Shown: positions 37,694 through 46,191 of the stretch, piece by piece
How the letters are laid out: every line of letters begins with the position of its first letter
Position numbering within the stretch: the stretch's first letter is position 1
From: Paludibaculum fermentans
Lineage (GTDB): Bacteria > Acidobacteriota > Terriglobia > Bryobacterales > Bryobacteraceae
Direction of reading: 5' to 3'
Length of the DNA stretch: 64,000 nt
Assembly (NCBI RefSeq): GCF_015277775.1
Contig: NZ_CP063849.1
Coordinates: forward strand, 4,154,001 to 4,218,000
The notes under the pieces: generated by a model
The model's database searches: none
What the model was told of the DNA's origin: nothing
Seen by the model: the letters and a program-made list of their open reading frames with translations, nothing else
Translations under genes and position numbers: made by a program

Positions 37694-39006
37694 GCCGTCT
37701 GCTGCAGGTCGTCTTCAGCGGCCTCCGCAAGTCCGAGCGAGTCGATCTGGAGGCCGTCGAAACACTGGTGCGCCGATCGATGCACCGTGCCGGCGCCACA
37801 ATGCTCGGACGTCTACTGTCGGAACCGGCAGCCCCGACGGACCGCCCATCATGTGGGTGTGGACACCGGGCGCGCTATCACGATACCCGCGCGCGCCAGT
37901 TGTTGACCATGCTGGGGCCGGTCGAATTTCAGCGCGGCTACTATCTCTGCCCGCATTGCCATCAGGGCCAGAGCCCGCGCGACCGGGAACTGGACGTGGA
38001 AGGCACGGGGTTCTCGCCCGGTGTGCGGCGCATGATGGCCGCCGTGGGCTCGGAGACCAGCTTCGAGCAGGGCCGCGAGCAGTTGGAGCTGCTGGCCGGA
38101 TTGGAAGTAACCTCCAAGTCCGTCGAGCGCCAATCGGAAGCTATCGGCGCCGATATCGAAGCCGGCGACCGGAAAGAGATCCGCCGCGCCAAACAACTGG
38201 AACTGCCCGAGGTCTGCACCCTCGCCGTGCCGGTCTTCTACATCGAAATGGACGGCACCGGGATACCGGTGACGGTCAAGGAGAGAGCGGGCCGCGCCGG
38301 TAAGACCGAGGGCCAACCGGCTCGCACGCGCGAGGTCAAGCTCGGCTGCGTATTCACCCAGACCACCACGGACGAGGACGGACGGCCCATCCGTGATCCA
38401 GACTCGACTTCCTATGTCGCCGCCCTCGAGACGGCCGAAGAATTCGGCTTACGCCTGTACACCGAAGCCTGGCGGCGCGGCTGGAGCGGGGCGCGGCAGA
38501 AAGCCGTGCTCGGCGACGGCGCAGTCTGGATCTGGAATCTCGCCGAACAGCACTTTCCTGGTGCAATCCAGATTGTGGACCTCTATCACGCTCGGCAGCA
38601 CATCTGGGAACTGGCCGCCAAACTCTTCCCCAACGACGAGCGAACGCGCAAACGATGGGCGGCCCTCTGTGTGGACCGACTCGATACAGGCAAGATCGAA
38701 GCGTTGGTGAAGATCCTGCGGCAGCTGCGCCCGGACAGTGACAAACTCGCCCAGGATGTCGACAACGACGCCGACTACTTCGAACGCAACGCCGAGCGCA
38801 TGCGTTACCCGAAGTTCCGTGCCCAAGGTCTGTTTGTCGGCTCTGGCGTCGTCGAGGCCGGCTGTCGAACGGTGGTCGGCAAGCGCCTCAAGTGCTCCGG
38901 CATATTCTGGACCGTCCGTGGCGCCAACGCCATACTCGCCTTACGCTGTTGCCGACTCAGCAGCCGCTTCGAAGATTACGGGGAATCCCGATCACGCGCC
39001 GCTTGA
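37654..39006 (+). CDS. ISKra4 family transposase, orfB (fused to orfA by -1 frameshift)
   Basis: The frame is open from the A8 slip site. The first in-frame ATG is at 37780, but the upstream part TADAIQSEVAQEVGRLLQVV...RVDLEAVETLVRRSMHRAG is clearly coding-like, so expression by frameshift is favoured; the fusion would be about 570 residues. It has a zinc-ribbon-like part (CGCGHRARYHD, CPHCHQGQSPRDRELD) and the catalytic core with FYIEMDGTGIPV, VLGDGAVWIWNLAEQHFP, IVDLYHARQHIWELA and GSGVVEAGCRTVVGKRLKCSGIFWT. These give the DDE set and match ISKra4 transposases. No disruption is seen, so the element may be active. Confidence 0.9.
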   Translation, partial: TADAIQSEVAQEVGRLLQVVFSGLRKSERVDLEAVETLVRRSMHRAGATMLGRLLSEPAAPTDRPSCGCGHRARYHDTRARQLLTMLGPVEFQRGYYLCPHCHQGQSPRDRELDVEGTGFSPGVRRMMAAVGSETSFEQGREQLELLAGLEVTSKSVERQSEAIGADIEAGDRKEIRRAKQLELPEVCTLAVPVFYIEMDGTGIPVTVKERAGRAGKTEGQPARTREVKLGCVFTQTTTDEDGRPIRDPDSTSYVAALETAEEFGLRLYTEAWRRGWSGARQKAVLGDGAVWIWNLAEQHFPGAIQIVDLYHARQHIWELAAKLFPNDERTRKRWAALCVDRLDTGKIEALVKILRQLRPDSDKLAQDVDNDADYFERNAERMRYPKFRAQGLFVGSGVVEAGCRTVVGKRLKCSGIFWTVRGANAILALRCCRLSSRFEDYGESRSRAA

Positions 39007-39034
39007 TCTTCCATTTTTATGTCGCGCACCCGGC

Positions 39035-39305
39035 AACTAGCCGAGCGGGCGCCGCGCCGAGATGCCCGAAGCCTCTTGGATTAGATAGGGTCCGAGGGTT
39101 TACCAGCAAGGACAGGGGGCGTCTAGTCATCAGTAGTCCCTCAACAGTCAGTGTCACATTCGTGTCGCCTCGTCGAGCAGCTGTCGCTCGGCGCAGCCGG
39201 TTTCTAGATTCCGTATCAACGGAGAATACATACTTTCCCTTGAGCTCCATCAGAACAAGTTTTGAGTCAGGCCAATCAATTGCAACCCAATTCGTAAATG
39301 CGTAG
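39035..39305 (-). pseudogene. 5'-truncated copy of the RHS2 partner gene
   Basis: Over about 270 bases this matches 46225-46495, the 3' half of the exported protein at 46192. The minus strand reads NWVAIDWPDSKLVLMELKGK then YVFSVDTESRNRLRRATAARR and NPRGFGHLGAAPARLV. The signal peptide and first ~65 residues are missing, and the downstream side ends at the IS. It is a broken duplicate immunity gene. Confidence 0.85.
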
Positions 39306-39314
39306 CAAGGAAGG

Positions 39315-39962
39315 TTACTGCGGGCGGATGGGCGCCAGCACAACGATCAAATCGGAATCACGAGGATCACCCCGCTTGCATACGTTGGTGACCGACTGTG
39401 ATTCATATCCATCACTCTCCACGGAACCGGTCATCGTCTCGCCGAACTCCATGAACCGGAAGATTCTTCCTCGACTGTCACTGACAATGGTTTGTTCGCG
39501 CGACTTCAACCCCTCATGGGGATCCAAGAATTTCGCCCCAATCAGTGCGCTACCGTCTTTTGCCTTCACCCGGATCGTCAACATGCACCCACCAAGGGGT
39601 ACCCACCCATCCCCAGAGCAATTGTCATAAGTGATATTGATCCTCCGTGTCTGCATCCAGTACCGCTTCAACTGACCTACGCTTACAGTGCCGCAGAGAA
39701 CACCGCCGACAGTGAGGCGAACTAAGCCGGAAGGAGCGTCGCAGATCCTCGCGAGCCCCTGTTCGTTCGTCAAGGCGGACATCAACGGCTTCCCACTGTC
39801 GTCAAACAGGGAAACCGAAGTAGCCGCGGCGGGGTTGCCGGTCGATGACCTGACGATCACCTCAAAAGCACAGTATTCCCGCTGTTCTTGGCTGCCCCGT
39901 AAACTGGGCGAGCTCAAAAGAAACGCGCCCAGAATGAGCCACAATAGTGAACTTCGATTCAT
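39315..39962 (-). CDS. Exported protein behind the RHS4 zincin tip (candidate immunity/inhibitor)
   Basis: 215 residues from the ATG at 39962, which overlaps the RHS4 stop as ATGA; an ATG three codons earlier is also possible. A signal peptide (NRSSLLWLILGAFLLSSPSLRG) precedes a beta-rich body with repeated carboxypeptidase-regulatory-like units: FEVIVRSSTGNPAAATSVSLFDDSG and LTIRVKAKDGSALIGAKFLDP. Paired cysteines (C in EYCAFEV, ARICDAP, VLCGTV, DNCSGDG) suggest a periplasmic disulphide-bonded protein. Translational coupling to a metallopeptidase-like tip argues for an immunity or inhibitor role; the activity is not shown. Confidence 0.6.
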   Translation of the reverse strand: MNRSSLLWLILGAFLLSSPSLRGSQEQREYCAFEVIVRSSTGNPAAATSVSLFDDSGKPLMSALTNEQGLARICDAPSGLVRLTVGGVLCGTVSVGQLKRYWMQTRRINITYDNCSGDGWVPLGGCMLTIRVKAKDGSALIGAKFLDPHEGLKSREQTIVSDSRGRIFRFMEFGETMTGSVESDGYESQSVTNVCKRGDPRDSDLIVVLAPIRPQ

Positions 39963-41990
39963 TTTATACACTTCTCGTAAGCGGGAAGATTGAAATCCCT
40001 ATTGCTTGCTTCCTGAGGCGCATTTCCTCCAAGATTAGTGTGCTTGAACTCATGAAGCAGGATGAGTGAAGCGAGGCCTGATGTTGTCAGGCTCACCCCA
40101 AGCTCAGCGCTCATTACACCTAGATAATTGAAAGTCTGCGCACTACCGGAAGCTGCGTCCTTCGCATCAATTGCACTAAAATCAAACCAATTGTAATTGT
40201 AGTTCACAGAAACAATGTTCCCTTTCGCTTGCGCAGGAGGTGGCGTACCCTGGGCGACCTTCGTCCCGCCATTCGGACCTGGTGTGACGAGCAGCTGTCC
40301 TAGGTATTTTTGCTCGAACGAGACCTTCCCAAATGCACCTTGCGCATCTTGGGCAGATTTGAAGCCGAACATCTCGTAGCAGTCCTTTTTCGACAGCGCC
40401 TCAGACGCGCCGTTATAGCCCGCCGGCTTCCAAATAGATTCATTGCCGTCTCCTCCCGTTTCTAGGCTAGTCGACCCGCTTCCGCCTACTCCCTCACCCA
40501 TAGATGCATCGGGCATTAGTTTCGCCGAAACTCCGCTACCGCCAACTGCCTGGGAATTCCCAGCTTGTCCGCCGTTGTTGGTATCTGAGTCACCGTGCAG
40601 GGTGTTCGATCCAGCGTCCCACCAATCTAGCCCGAAGGGATCGTAGCGACTGATTGGATCACCAACAACATAGGCATACCGATTCCAACTCCCCGGATCC
40701 TCCGGCCCCCCGCTAGCCCGATAAGGATCCGCCGAAGTAAACCGCCCCCAGGCCGACGCATAATACCGGTTCTGAGCATAATCCAACCCGGTATAAACAT
40801 CCCGCTTATACGTAGTGAACGTCTCGTCCTGATCCACCGTCACCGCCCCCGAGACCTCCCCGTACGGATACACCCGCCCATGCGTCCCATCAGGGCTCCC
40901 CAACCGGTCCGGCTTCACGCCCGTCCACCCATTCAGCACCAAGCGCCCGCCGAAGTACACCCGCAGCTTCGCCTGGCACAGGAATGGTGAACCGGACACC
41001 GTGCACACTGAATAAGTCCCCAACACCTCGCCGCCTTGGCCATACACTGTGTACGTCCAGTTCCCGCCCTGCAACTTCTTCACCCGCAGGTTCCCTGGAC
41101 CATACTTGTACGTCTCTGTGACGCTCGGAGTCACAATCTGCGTCATCCGGTTCTCGATGTCATACGACGCCGTCACCGACCCCGACGGCGTCGACCACCC
41201 CGTCATGTTCCCATTCGAGTCGTAGCCAAAACCCGCCCCATTCAGCCGGTTCGTCGCCGTATCCACCGTCTGCACCGTCGAAGGAGCCGTCCCCTTCGTC
41301 ACATTCTGCTGCAGCCTATCGCCGAATCCGTCGTACACGAAAGACAACCCCCACTGCGTCCCCGTCGTGTACGCCGTCGCCAGCCGGCCCAGCGAATCGT
41401 ACGTGTAGTTCTCTTCTTCCCCCGTCACCCAGTTGTGCTTCTGCGCCAGCCGCCCATCGTTGGCTGTCGACGAGTACCAGTAATTGATGTCCGTGCCCAG
41501 GCCCGTCTGCTCCGTCAACTGATTCCGCCCATTGTACTGGAACGTCTCCAACCCCAGGCTCGCACCCGTAGGCAGATCCGTTGTGGAACTCACACCCACC
41601 GTAGTCGCACGCATCGACGAAAGCAATTGCCCGGCAGGATTGTAAGTGGCCGAGTTCACCAGGTCCACGCCCGGACCGCTCCCCGACGTCACCTTCTGCA
41701 ACTGCCCCATCGCATCGTACCCATAGTTCAGGGTCAATCGTTGCGTGAAGATGTCATAGGTGGTGGGGGGTATTCAGACGCCCATAAACCGGGTACACCA
41801 TCTGGGTCACCTTACCCTCGTTGTCATACGAGTAGTTGACCTCTGGAGTCATAAACGAAGTGCTGCCGAAGTCCGAAATCTTGCTGGTCAGCAGGCCCGC
41901 CGATGTGTAGCTATAGTGCTCCGTCACCGCACCCGGAACAGCCACCGCGGCCAGCCGCCCCCATATATTACGCATGGAGGAGTTCGAATC
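39959..41990 (-). pseudogene. RHS4: orphan RHS core end with zincin-like tip, one frameshift
   Basis: The 5' end is missing; homology to RHS1/RHS2 starts near 41990 (NSSMRNIWGRLAAVAVPG). A G6 run at 41765-41770 replaces the G5 of the intact copies and breaks the frame. Downstream an uninterrupted 592-codon frame (41737-39959) contains the last YD repeats, the YFGGRLVLNGWTGVKPDRLG segment and the boundary YDPFGL. The tip (about 222 residues, 40628-39959) has KKDCYEMFGFKSAQDAQ, then a near-terminal LILLHEFKHTNLGG (HExxH) and ends YEKCIK. It is the same tip class as RHS1 and RHS2. The partner gene follows with a 4-base overlap. Confidence 0.82.
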
Positions 41991-42087
41991 TTCGCGATTC
42001 AGCCCAACCCCGCAACTTGGGCTGCTAGCCGGACAAGGTTCTGTTCGGTGATCGGATAATCAGCACCGTTGACTCATCGCTCAGGCT

Positions 42088-43191
42088 TCACGGTGTCGTT
42101 CGAAATCGGAGCAATGTCCGGTCTGTCAGTACCCAGCCTTCCGTCTCATTCAGCAATAGCACCTGCTCGAAATTCGCAGCTCCCTTACCCGACAGGAGGG
42201 TCCAACTTCGTCCGCCATCCCGAGTTTCCAACAACCCACCAGACATATCCACGCCCCACCCCGTATAGCGAGTGAGGAAGCCGAAGGATAGAAAATAGCT
42301 GGGCTCAGGTGAAGACTGCGATCGAATCGTATGACTTGGTGCCACCTGACACCATGTCCTTGCTCCATCTGTTGTGCGGAAAACTGAGCCATCATCGGCA
42401 CTCAGGAAGCCATGCGATTCGCTCACCAGATACACAAGCCGAAACGTAGCCTCAGAGCGCTGACTCCTGGATCCACACGCTGGTCCATCCACGCTGCTTC
42501 GCTGCCACTGCCTGCCGCCGTCGGTTGTGAATAGCGTGCCCGACTCCATCAAAGCGACACCGTGAGCCTCATCGACGAAAGAGAGACCCGTGATCCGGTA
42601 GGTGTCCTCCAACGCCGGTAAGCGCTGCCGTACCCAGTGCATGCCCAAATCGTCGGTGAAGAAGATCGCAGGCTCCAGAATCGACCTGACCCCTTGCGCA
42701 TCTACGCTGATGGCGTTGTTCGGAGCATCCTCATCAGACTTCGCAGGCCGGTACACCCCCCCGTAGACCCAGCCAACTCGACCGTGCCGCTTGAATTCCA
42801 GTCCGTTGATCTCGCCGTGGCCGTGTCCCGCTGGCACTGGGGGAAGCTCGTTCCAGCTTCTGCCTAAGTCACGGGTAAATAGCAAGCTATTTTCACAGAG
42901 CACAATGCCGGATTGATCAAACCACTGTGCATCCCAGATACGACGGCATGGGGATCCATTGACCTCAACTCTGACCGGCAACCATGATGCATCGTTCCCC
43001 GCTTTGCGCCAAAGCCCGGATCTTGATAGGAGCCAAGGCTCTCCACCATCCGCAAGCTGTATCTTGTGCCATGCGGACAAGTCCGGCAAGTCACTCTCGA
43101 AGGTGAGTTCAGTCAATGGAGAAGCCCGCTGAGCTCGCTCGGGCCACGGAAATACAACAACTACCAACGTCGCAAATGTACGCAGCCACAT
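42088..43191 (-). CDS. Exported YCF48/BNR-like beta-propeller protein
   Basis: 367 residues from the ATG at 43191, chosen because it opens a signal peptide (MWLRTFATLVVVVFPWPERAQ); upstream the frame runs into an RHS core relic. The body has repeated sialidase-type turns: LLFTRDLGRSWNELP, IFFTDDLGMHWVRQR, TLFTTDGGRQWQRS, VFRTTDGARTWCQV, LLETRDGGRSWTLL. This pattern is seen in YCF48-like and BNR-repeat proteins. The role here is unknown. The gene is flanked on both sides by pieces of the same RHS core segment (41885-41990 and 43207-43320), as though inserted into or copied along with it. Confidence 0.72.
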   Translation of the reverse strand: MWLRTFATLVVVVFPWPERAQRASPLTELTFESDLPDLSAWHKIQLADGGEPWLLSRSGLWRKAGNDASWLPVRVEVNGSPCRRIWDAQWFDQSGIVLCENSLLFTRDLGRSWNELPPVPAGHGHGEINGLEFKRHGRVGWVYGGVYRPAKSDEDAPNNAISVDAQGVRSILEPAIFFTDDLGMHWVRQRLPALEDTYRITGLSFVDEAHGVALMESGTLFTTDGGRQWQRSSVDGPACGSRSQRSEATFRLVYLVSESHGFLSADDGSVFRTTDGARTWCQVAPSHTIRSQSSPEPSYFLSFGFLTRYTGWGVDMSGGLLETRDGGRSWTLLSGKGAANFEQVLLLNETEGWVLTDRTLLRFRTTP

Positions 43192-43206
43192 CGTGTGTTT
43201 CCTCCC

Positions 43207-43320
43207 CCGCCCCGCCGGCATGCAGCCACAATGCCCCGTCACCGAACCAGGAACAGCCACCGCGGCAAGCCGCCCCCAGATCGTCCGAGCGGAGGAGTTC
43301 AACCCGTCGTGGTCACCCAT
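43207..43320 (-). pseudogene. RHS core relic
   Basis: The minus strand reads DHDGLNSSARTIWGRLAAVA then VPGSVTGHCGCMPAG, matching the RHS segment 'YDYDGSGSSTRNIWGRLAAVSIPNAVTEHYSYTSAG'. It shares the AVAVPG variant with RHS4 rather than the AVSIPN of RHS1, 2 and 6. Nothing of the core remains on either side. Confidence 0.75.
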
Positions 43321-43410
43321 GGCAAACGGCTCCTCTACGCCCTCAGGGCTTTGTAGTCTGTGGCAGAAGCCCCCGCTAGCCGCGCGACTTCGGCCACAAG
43401 CTGTCAGCCA

Positions 43411-43761
43411 TCACGGCCGGGCATCACCGCCCTTTGCCGGCTCCGGCGTCGTCTCCCCCGCCATCCTGACGGCATCCCAGACGCACCACACGCAGTTCAC
43501 CGCGAAGCCAAGCCAAATCCAATCCCCATCTTCGAGCCCCATCCCCACAGCCAGGCCGCCCCACATCACACTCTGCTCGACGAGAGCTTGAACGGGACGG
43601 GTCACTTTCCCTCTGAGAAGGACGGATGTCAGCACGCCAAGCGCCAGGATCGCCGCTGCAATGAGAAACCGCGGGCGACGCCCGTTGGCTTGGAGCAGTC
43701 CAGCCGCGGCCGTCACCACGGCAAGGGCCATCAAAACCCAGGTTCGAGTAGTCATCCGCAT
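43411..43761 (-). CDS. Small membrane protein, unknown
   Basis: 116 residues from the ATG at 43761 (an ATG two codons later is an alternative). Segments at about 6-25, 33-53 and 75-100 are hydrophobic; the last holds MWGGLAVGMGLEDGDWIWLGFAVNCVWCVWD. The family is not recognised. It sits between RHS relics behind the RHS3 module and may be a further displaced immunity-type gene. Confidence 0.5.
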   Translation of the reverse strand: MRMTTRTWVLMALAVVTAAAGLLQANGRRPRFLIAAAILALGVLTSVLLRGKVTRPVQALVEQSVMWGGLAVGMGLEDGDWIWLGFAVNCVWCVWDAVRMAGETTPEPAKGGDARP

Positions 43762-43794
43762 CACGACCTGCTGATTCCCCAATTACACCTATGA

Positions 43795-43915
43795 ATTCGT
43801 GGAAAACCGCCCCCACGAACTCACAGAATACCGCTGCTGCACACAATCCAACCCGCTCCCTACCTCCGCTGATATGTTGTGAATGTCTGGTCCCGCTCCA
43901 CCAGGCTCTCCCTGT
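43795..43915 (-). pseudogene. Strongly diverged RHS core relic
   Basis: The minus strand reads PDIHNISAEVGSGLDCVQQR then YSVSSWGRFSTNS, corresponding to 'ETFTTYKRDVGTGLDYAQNRYYASSWGRFTTAD' of the intact cores. It is much more diverged than the other RHS copies, so it is an older remnant. It lies directly after the RHS3 partner gene. Confidence 0.65.
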
Positions 43916-43922
43916 CGCCCTT

Positions 43923-44363
43923 TCACCGTGCACCCTCTCTCCCTGCTCTTTCCCTTGGCGTGCATCCGGGCATTCGCGCCTTGAGAACAGGACGCGCCTC
44001 GTCTGGAAGGTTGGATGACCTCCAAATCTCTTCCTGCTTTCGTTCGATTGTTGGCGACAGGATTCGAGTACATCCAAACGGCTCCCATACGTCGCCGGTC
44101 CATGGGTTCACAGCGAAATACTGCACTGCGACCTTCTCAATCGACGGGACGTATACTTGTGCCTGGAGAGTGATGAAGTCGGGGGCCCAGTAGTAAAGCC
44201 AGGGCCGCACGGCGATTTTCGTACCTCCGCCGTCGTAGCCAAGACGGGCAAGCGCATCTCGAACGAGATCCGCGGCGGCCGCCTTGCTGACAACAGGATC
44301 AAGTGCGAACCCTGCGGGGCTCGCCGCGAGTAGCATGAGTATGAGTGAAATTGCCCTGGTCAT
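43923..44363 (-). CDS. Exported protein behind the RHS3 glucosaminidase tip (candidate immunity)
   Basis: 146 residues from the ATG at 44363, 2 bases after the RHS3 stop. The signal peptide is MTRAISLILMLLAASPAGFA. The mature part, with AADLVRDALARLGYDGGGTKIAVRPWLYYWAPDF and VQYFAVNPWTGDVWEPFGC, has a loose PepSY-like look (AVNPWTGDVWE). Being exported and tightly linked to a peptidoglycan hydrolase-like tip, it is a good candidate for a periplasmic immunity protein. The last ~15 residues are Arg-rich and may be read-through into relic DNA. Confidence 0.58.
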   Translation of the reverse strand: MTRAISLILMLLAASPAGFALDPVVSKAAAADLVRDALARLGYDGGGTKIAVRPWLYYWAPDFITLQAQVYVPSIEKVAVQYFAVNPWTGDVWEPFGCTRILSPTIERKQEEIWRSSNLPDEARPVLKARMPGCTPRERAGREGAR

Positions 44364-44365
44364 TG

Positions 44366-45997
44366 CTAGTGTGAATTGAGGCAGTCCTGAAAGGTCTTCT
44401 CGAAGCTGCCGAAGTAGCTGGCTGAACCGGCGTTTATCCCGTGAGCTACTAGTATACTGGCAAACTGTTTGGGGTCCGTTACGCCGATCAAATACTTCCC
44501 GTCAGTTGCAGCGAATGATTTGAACGAGTCCGCGGCACTATTGTAACTCGCCACAAGAGCGTAATAACCCTTGAACCGCCCTTTTGTGATCATTTCGCTT
44601 GCTTGCATCCATGGGTGGGTTGAGGACTGATAGGCGTACTTGGGACCCGGCATTCGTGTTCCTGGCTTCCAAACTGTCTCGAGATTAAAGAAACTATTGC
44701 CGTTTTTTGCGAAGTCGCCATTCCCCCATCCTGACTCGATCGCCGCAGCCGTTAAGACGTTCGCCTCAGATAGCCCCGTGGCAAGCGCGTCAGCTCCGTG
44801 GGCGTCTATCCAGGCCTGGAAGTTAGATGGACACTCCCACGCCGGAGCTTCAGGCTTGTAGGGCTCCGGACTTCCACAATCGAAATCGCTGACTCCAGTG
44901 CTCAAGAAATCCATCCCGATCGAACAGCCTCCAGCCCCGCCACCTCCCCCATCTCCACCCAATCCGGAACTTTCCCGGCAGGCTAACTCATCCCACGTGG
45001 TGGCCGAGAACATACAGACATTCTCTAAATTGGTGTCGAGAGCAGCCCTATTGGTCCCCTGCCGATCGGTGAAGTTAACGGTGTCACTTCCTACATACGA
45101 ATACCGGTTCCAGGATCCAGGTTCCTCCGGTCCCCCACTAGCTCGGTACGGATCCGCCGTCGTAAACCGCCCCCAAGCCGACGCGTAATACCGGTTCTGA
45201 GCATAATCCAGCCCAGTCCCAACATCCCGCTTATACGTAGTGAAAGTCTCGTCCTGATCCACCGACACCGACCCCGAAACCTCCCCGTACGGATACACCC
45301 GGCCATGCGTCCCATCCGGGCTCCCCAGCCGGTCCGGCTTCACGCCCGTCCACCCATTCAGCACCAGCCGTCCACCGAAATACACTCGCAGCTTCGCATC
45401 GCACAGGAACGACACCCCACCCACCGAACAGCCCGTGAACGTCCCCAGCGCCTCACCACCCTGCCCATACACCGTGTACACCCACGAACTCCCCTGCGAC
45501 TTCCTCACCCGCAAATTCCCCGGAACATACTTATACGTCTCCGTCACACCCGGAGTCACACTCTGCGTCATCCGGTTCTCAATGTCATACGAGGCCGTCA
45601 CGGACCCCGACGGCGTCGACCACCCCGTCATATTCCCATTCGAGTCGTAGCCGAACCCCGCCCCATTCAGCCGGTTAGTCGCCGTATCCACCGTCTGCAC
45701 CGTCGAAGGAGCCGGCCCCTTCGTCACATTCTGCTGCAGCCTGTTGCCGAATCCGTCATACACGAAAGACAATCCCCACTGCGGGCCCGTCGTGTACGCC
45801 GTCGCCAACCGCCCCAGCGAATCGTAGGTGTAATTCTCCTCTTCCCCCGTCACCCAGTTGTGCTTCTGCGCCAGCCGCCCATCGTTGGCTGTCGCCGAGT
45901 ACCAGTAATTGATGTCCGTGCCCAGGCCCGTCTGCTCCGTCAACTGATTCCGCCCACTGTACTGGAACGTCTCCAACCCCACCTTCACCGTATTGCC
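44366..45997 (-). CDS. RHS3: orphan RHS core end with glucosaminidase-like tip
   Basis: Open from a GTG at 45988 (540 codons) with core homology to 45997. The core starts at GLETFQYSGRNQLTEQ, preceded by NTVKV taken from a different place in the core, so an internal deletion created this 5' end; a stop lies four codons further up. The core end is TDRQGT. The tip (about 229 residues) has a poly-Gly linker (GLGGDGGGGGAGG), then NFQAWIDAHGADALATGLSE, AAIESGWGNGDFAKNGNSFF and MITKGRFKGYYALVASYNSA. AAIESGWG with its Glu is the hallmark of glucosaminidase/FlgJ-type peptidoglycan hydrolases. No signal peptide remains, so it is probably silent unless recombined. Confidence 0.82.
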   Translation of the reverse strand, partial: GNTVKVGLETFQYSGRNQLTEQTGLGTDINYWYSATANDGRLAQKHNWVTGEEENYTYDSLGRLATAYTTGPQWGLSFVYDGFGNRLQQNVTKGPAPSTVQTVDTATNRLNGAGFGYDSNGNMTGWSTPSGSVTASYDIENRMTQSVTPGVTETYKYVPGNLRVRKSQGSSWVYTVYGQGGEALGTFTGCSVGGVSFLCDAKLRVYFGGRLVLNGWTGVKPDRLGSPDGTHGRVYPYGEVSGSVSVDQDETFTTYKRDVGTGLDYAQNRYYASAWGRFTTADPYRASGGPEEPGSWNRYSYVGSDTVNFTDRQGTNRAALDTNLENVCMFSATTWDELACRESSGLGGDGGGGGAGGCSIGMDFLSTGVSDFDCGSPEPYKPEAPAWECPSNFQAWIDAHGADALATGLSEANVLTAAAIESGWGNGDFAKNGNSFFNLETVWKPGTRMPGPKYAYQSSTHPWMQASEMITKGRFKGYYALVASYNSAADSFKSFAATDGKYLIGVTDPKQFASILVAHGINAGSASYFGSFEKTFQDCLNSH

Positions 45998-46191
45998 GGC
46001 TGGCTAGAGAGTGCACATGTGTGGAATCTCCGCCAGAGCCGCACCCCCGTCTGTTCAAATGCTGGTGCGGCTTATCGATAAGTGAAGGTGGCGGCAGCAC
46101 TCACTTGCACATTTAATAAAATATCTGATTTTCCAAGTGCTTCTGGAGGGCTTAAAAGGTTGCGTAACGCATTCACTCTAACTGGCAATAA

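Larger units (their letters stand above)
37203..39030. mobile_element. ISKra4-type insertion sequence
   Basis: About 1.83 kb bounded by imperfect terminal inverted repeats: 37203-37225 and 39008-39030 match at 18 of 23 positions (GTTGCGCGACA at the left, GGTGCGCGACA at the right, read inward). The 4-mer CCGG is present at both edges (37198-37201 and 39030-39033), which may be a short target duplication or chance. It carries two overlapping transposase frames. The left flank is the end of an RHS core; the right flank is an unrelated immunity-gene fragment, so the locus has rearranged around the IS. Confidence 0.85.

Noticed and set aside
37198-39033. CCGG as the target-site duplication of the ISKra4 element
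   Set aside because: Present at both edges but only four bases in GC-rich DNA, and the two flanks come from different genes, so a true duplication cannot be claimed.
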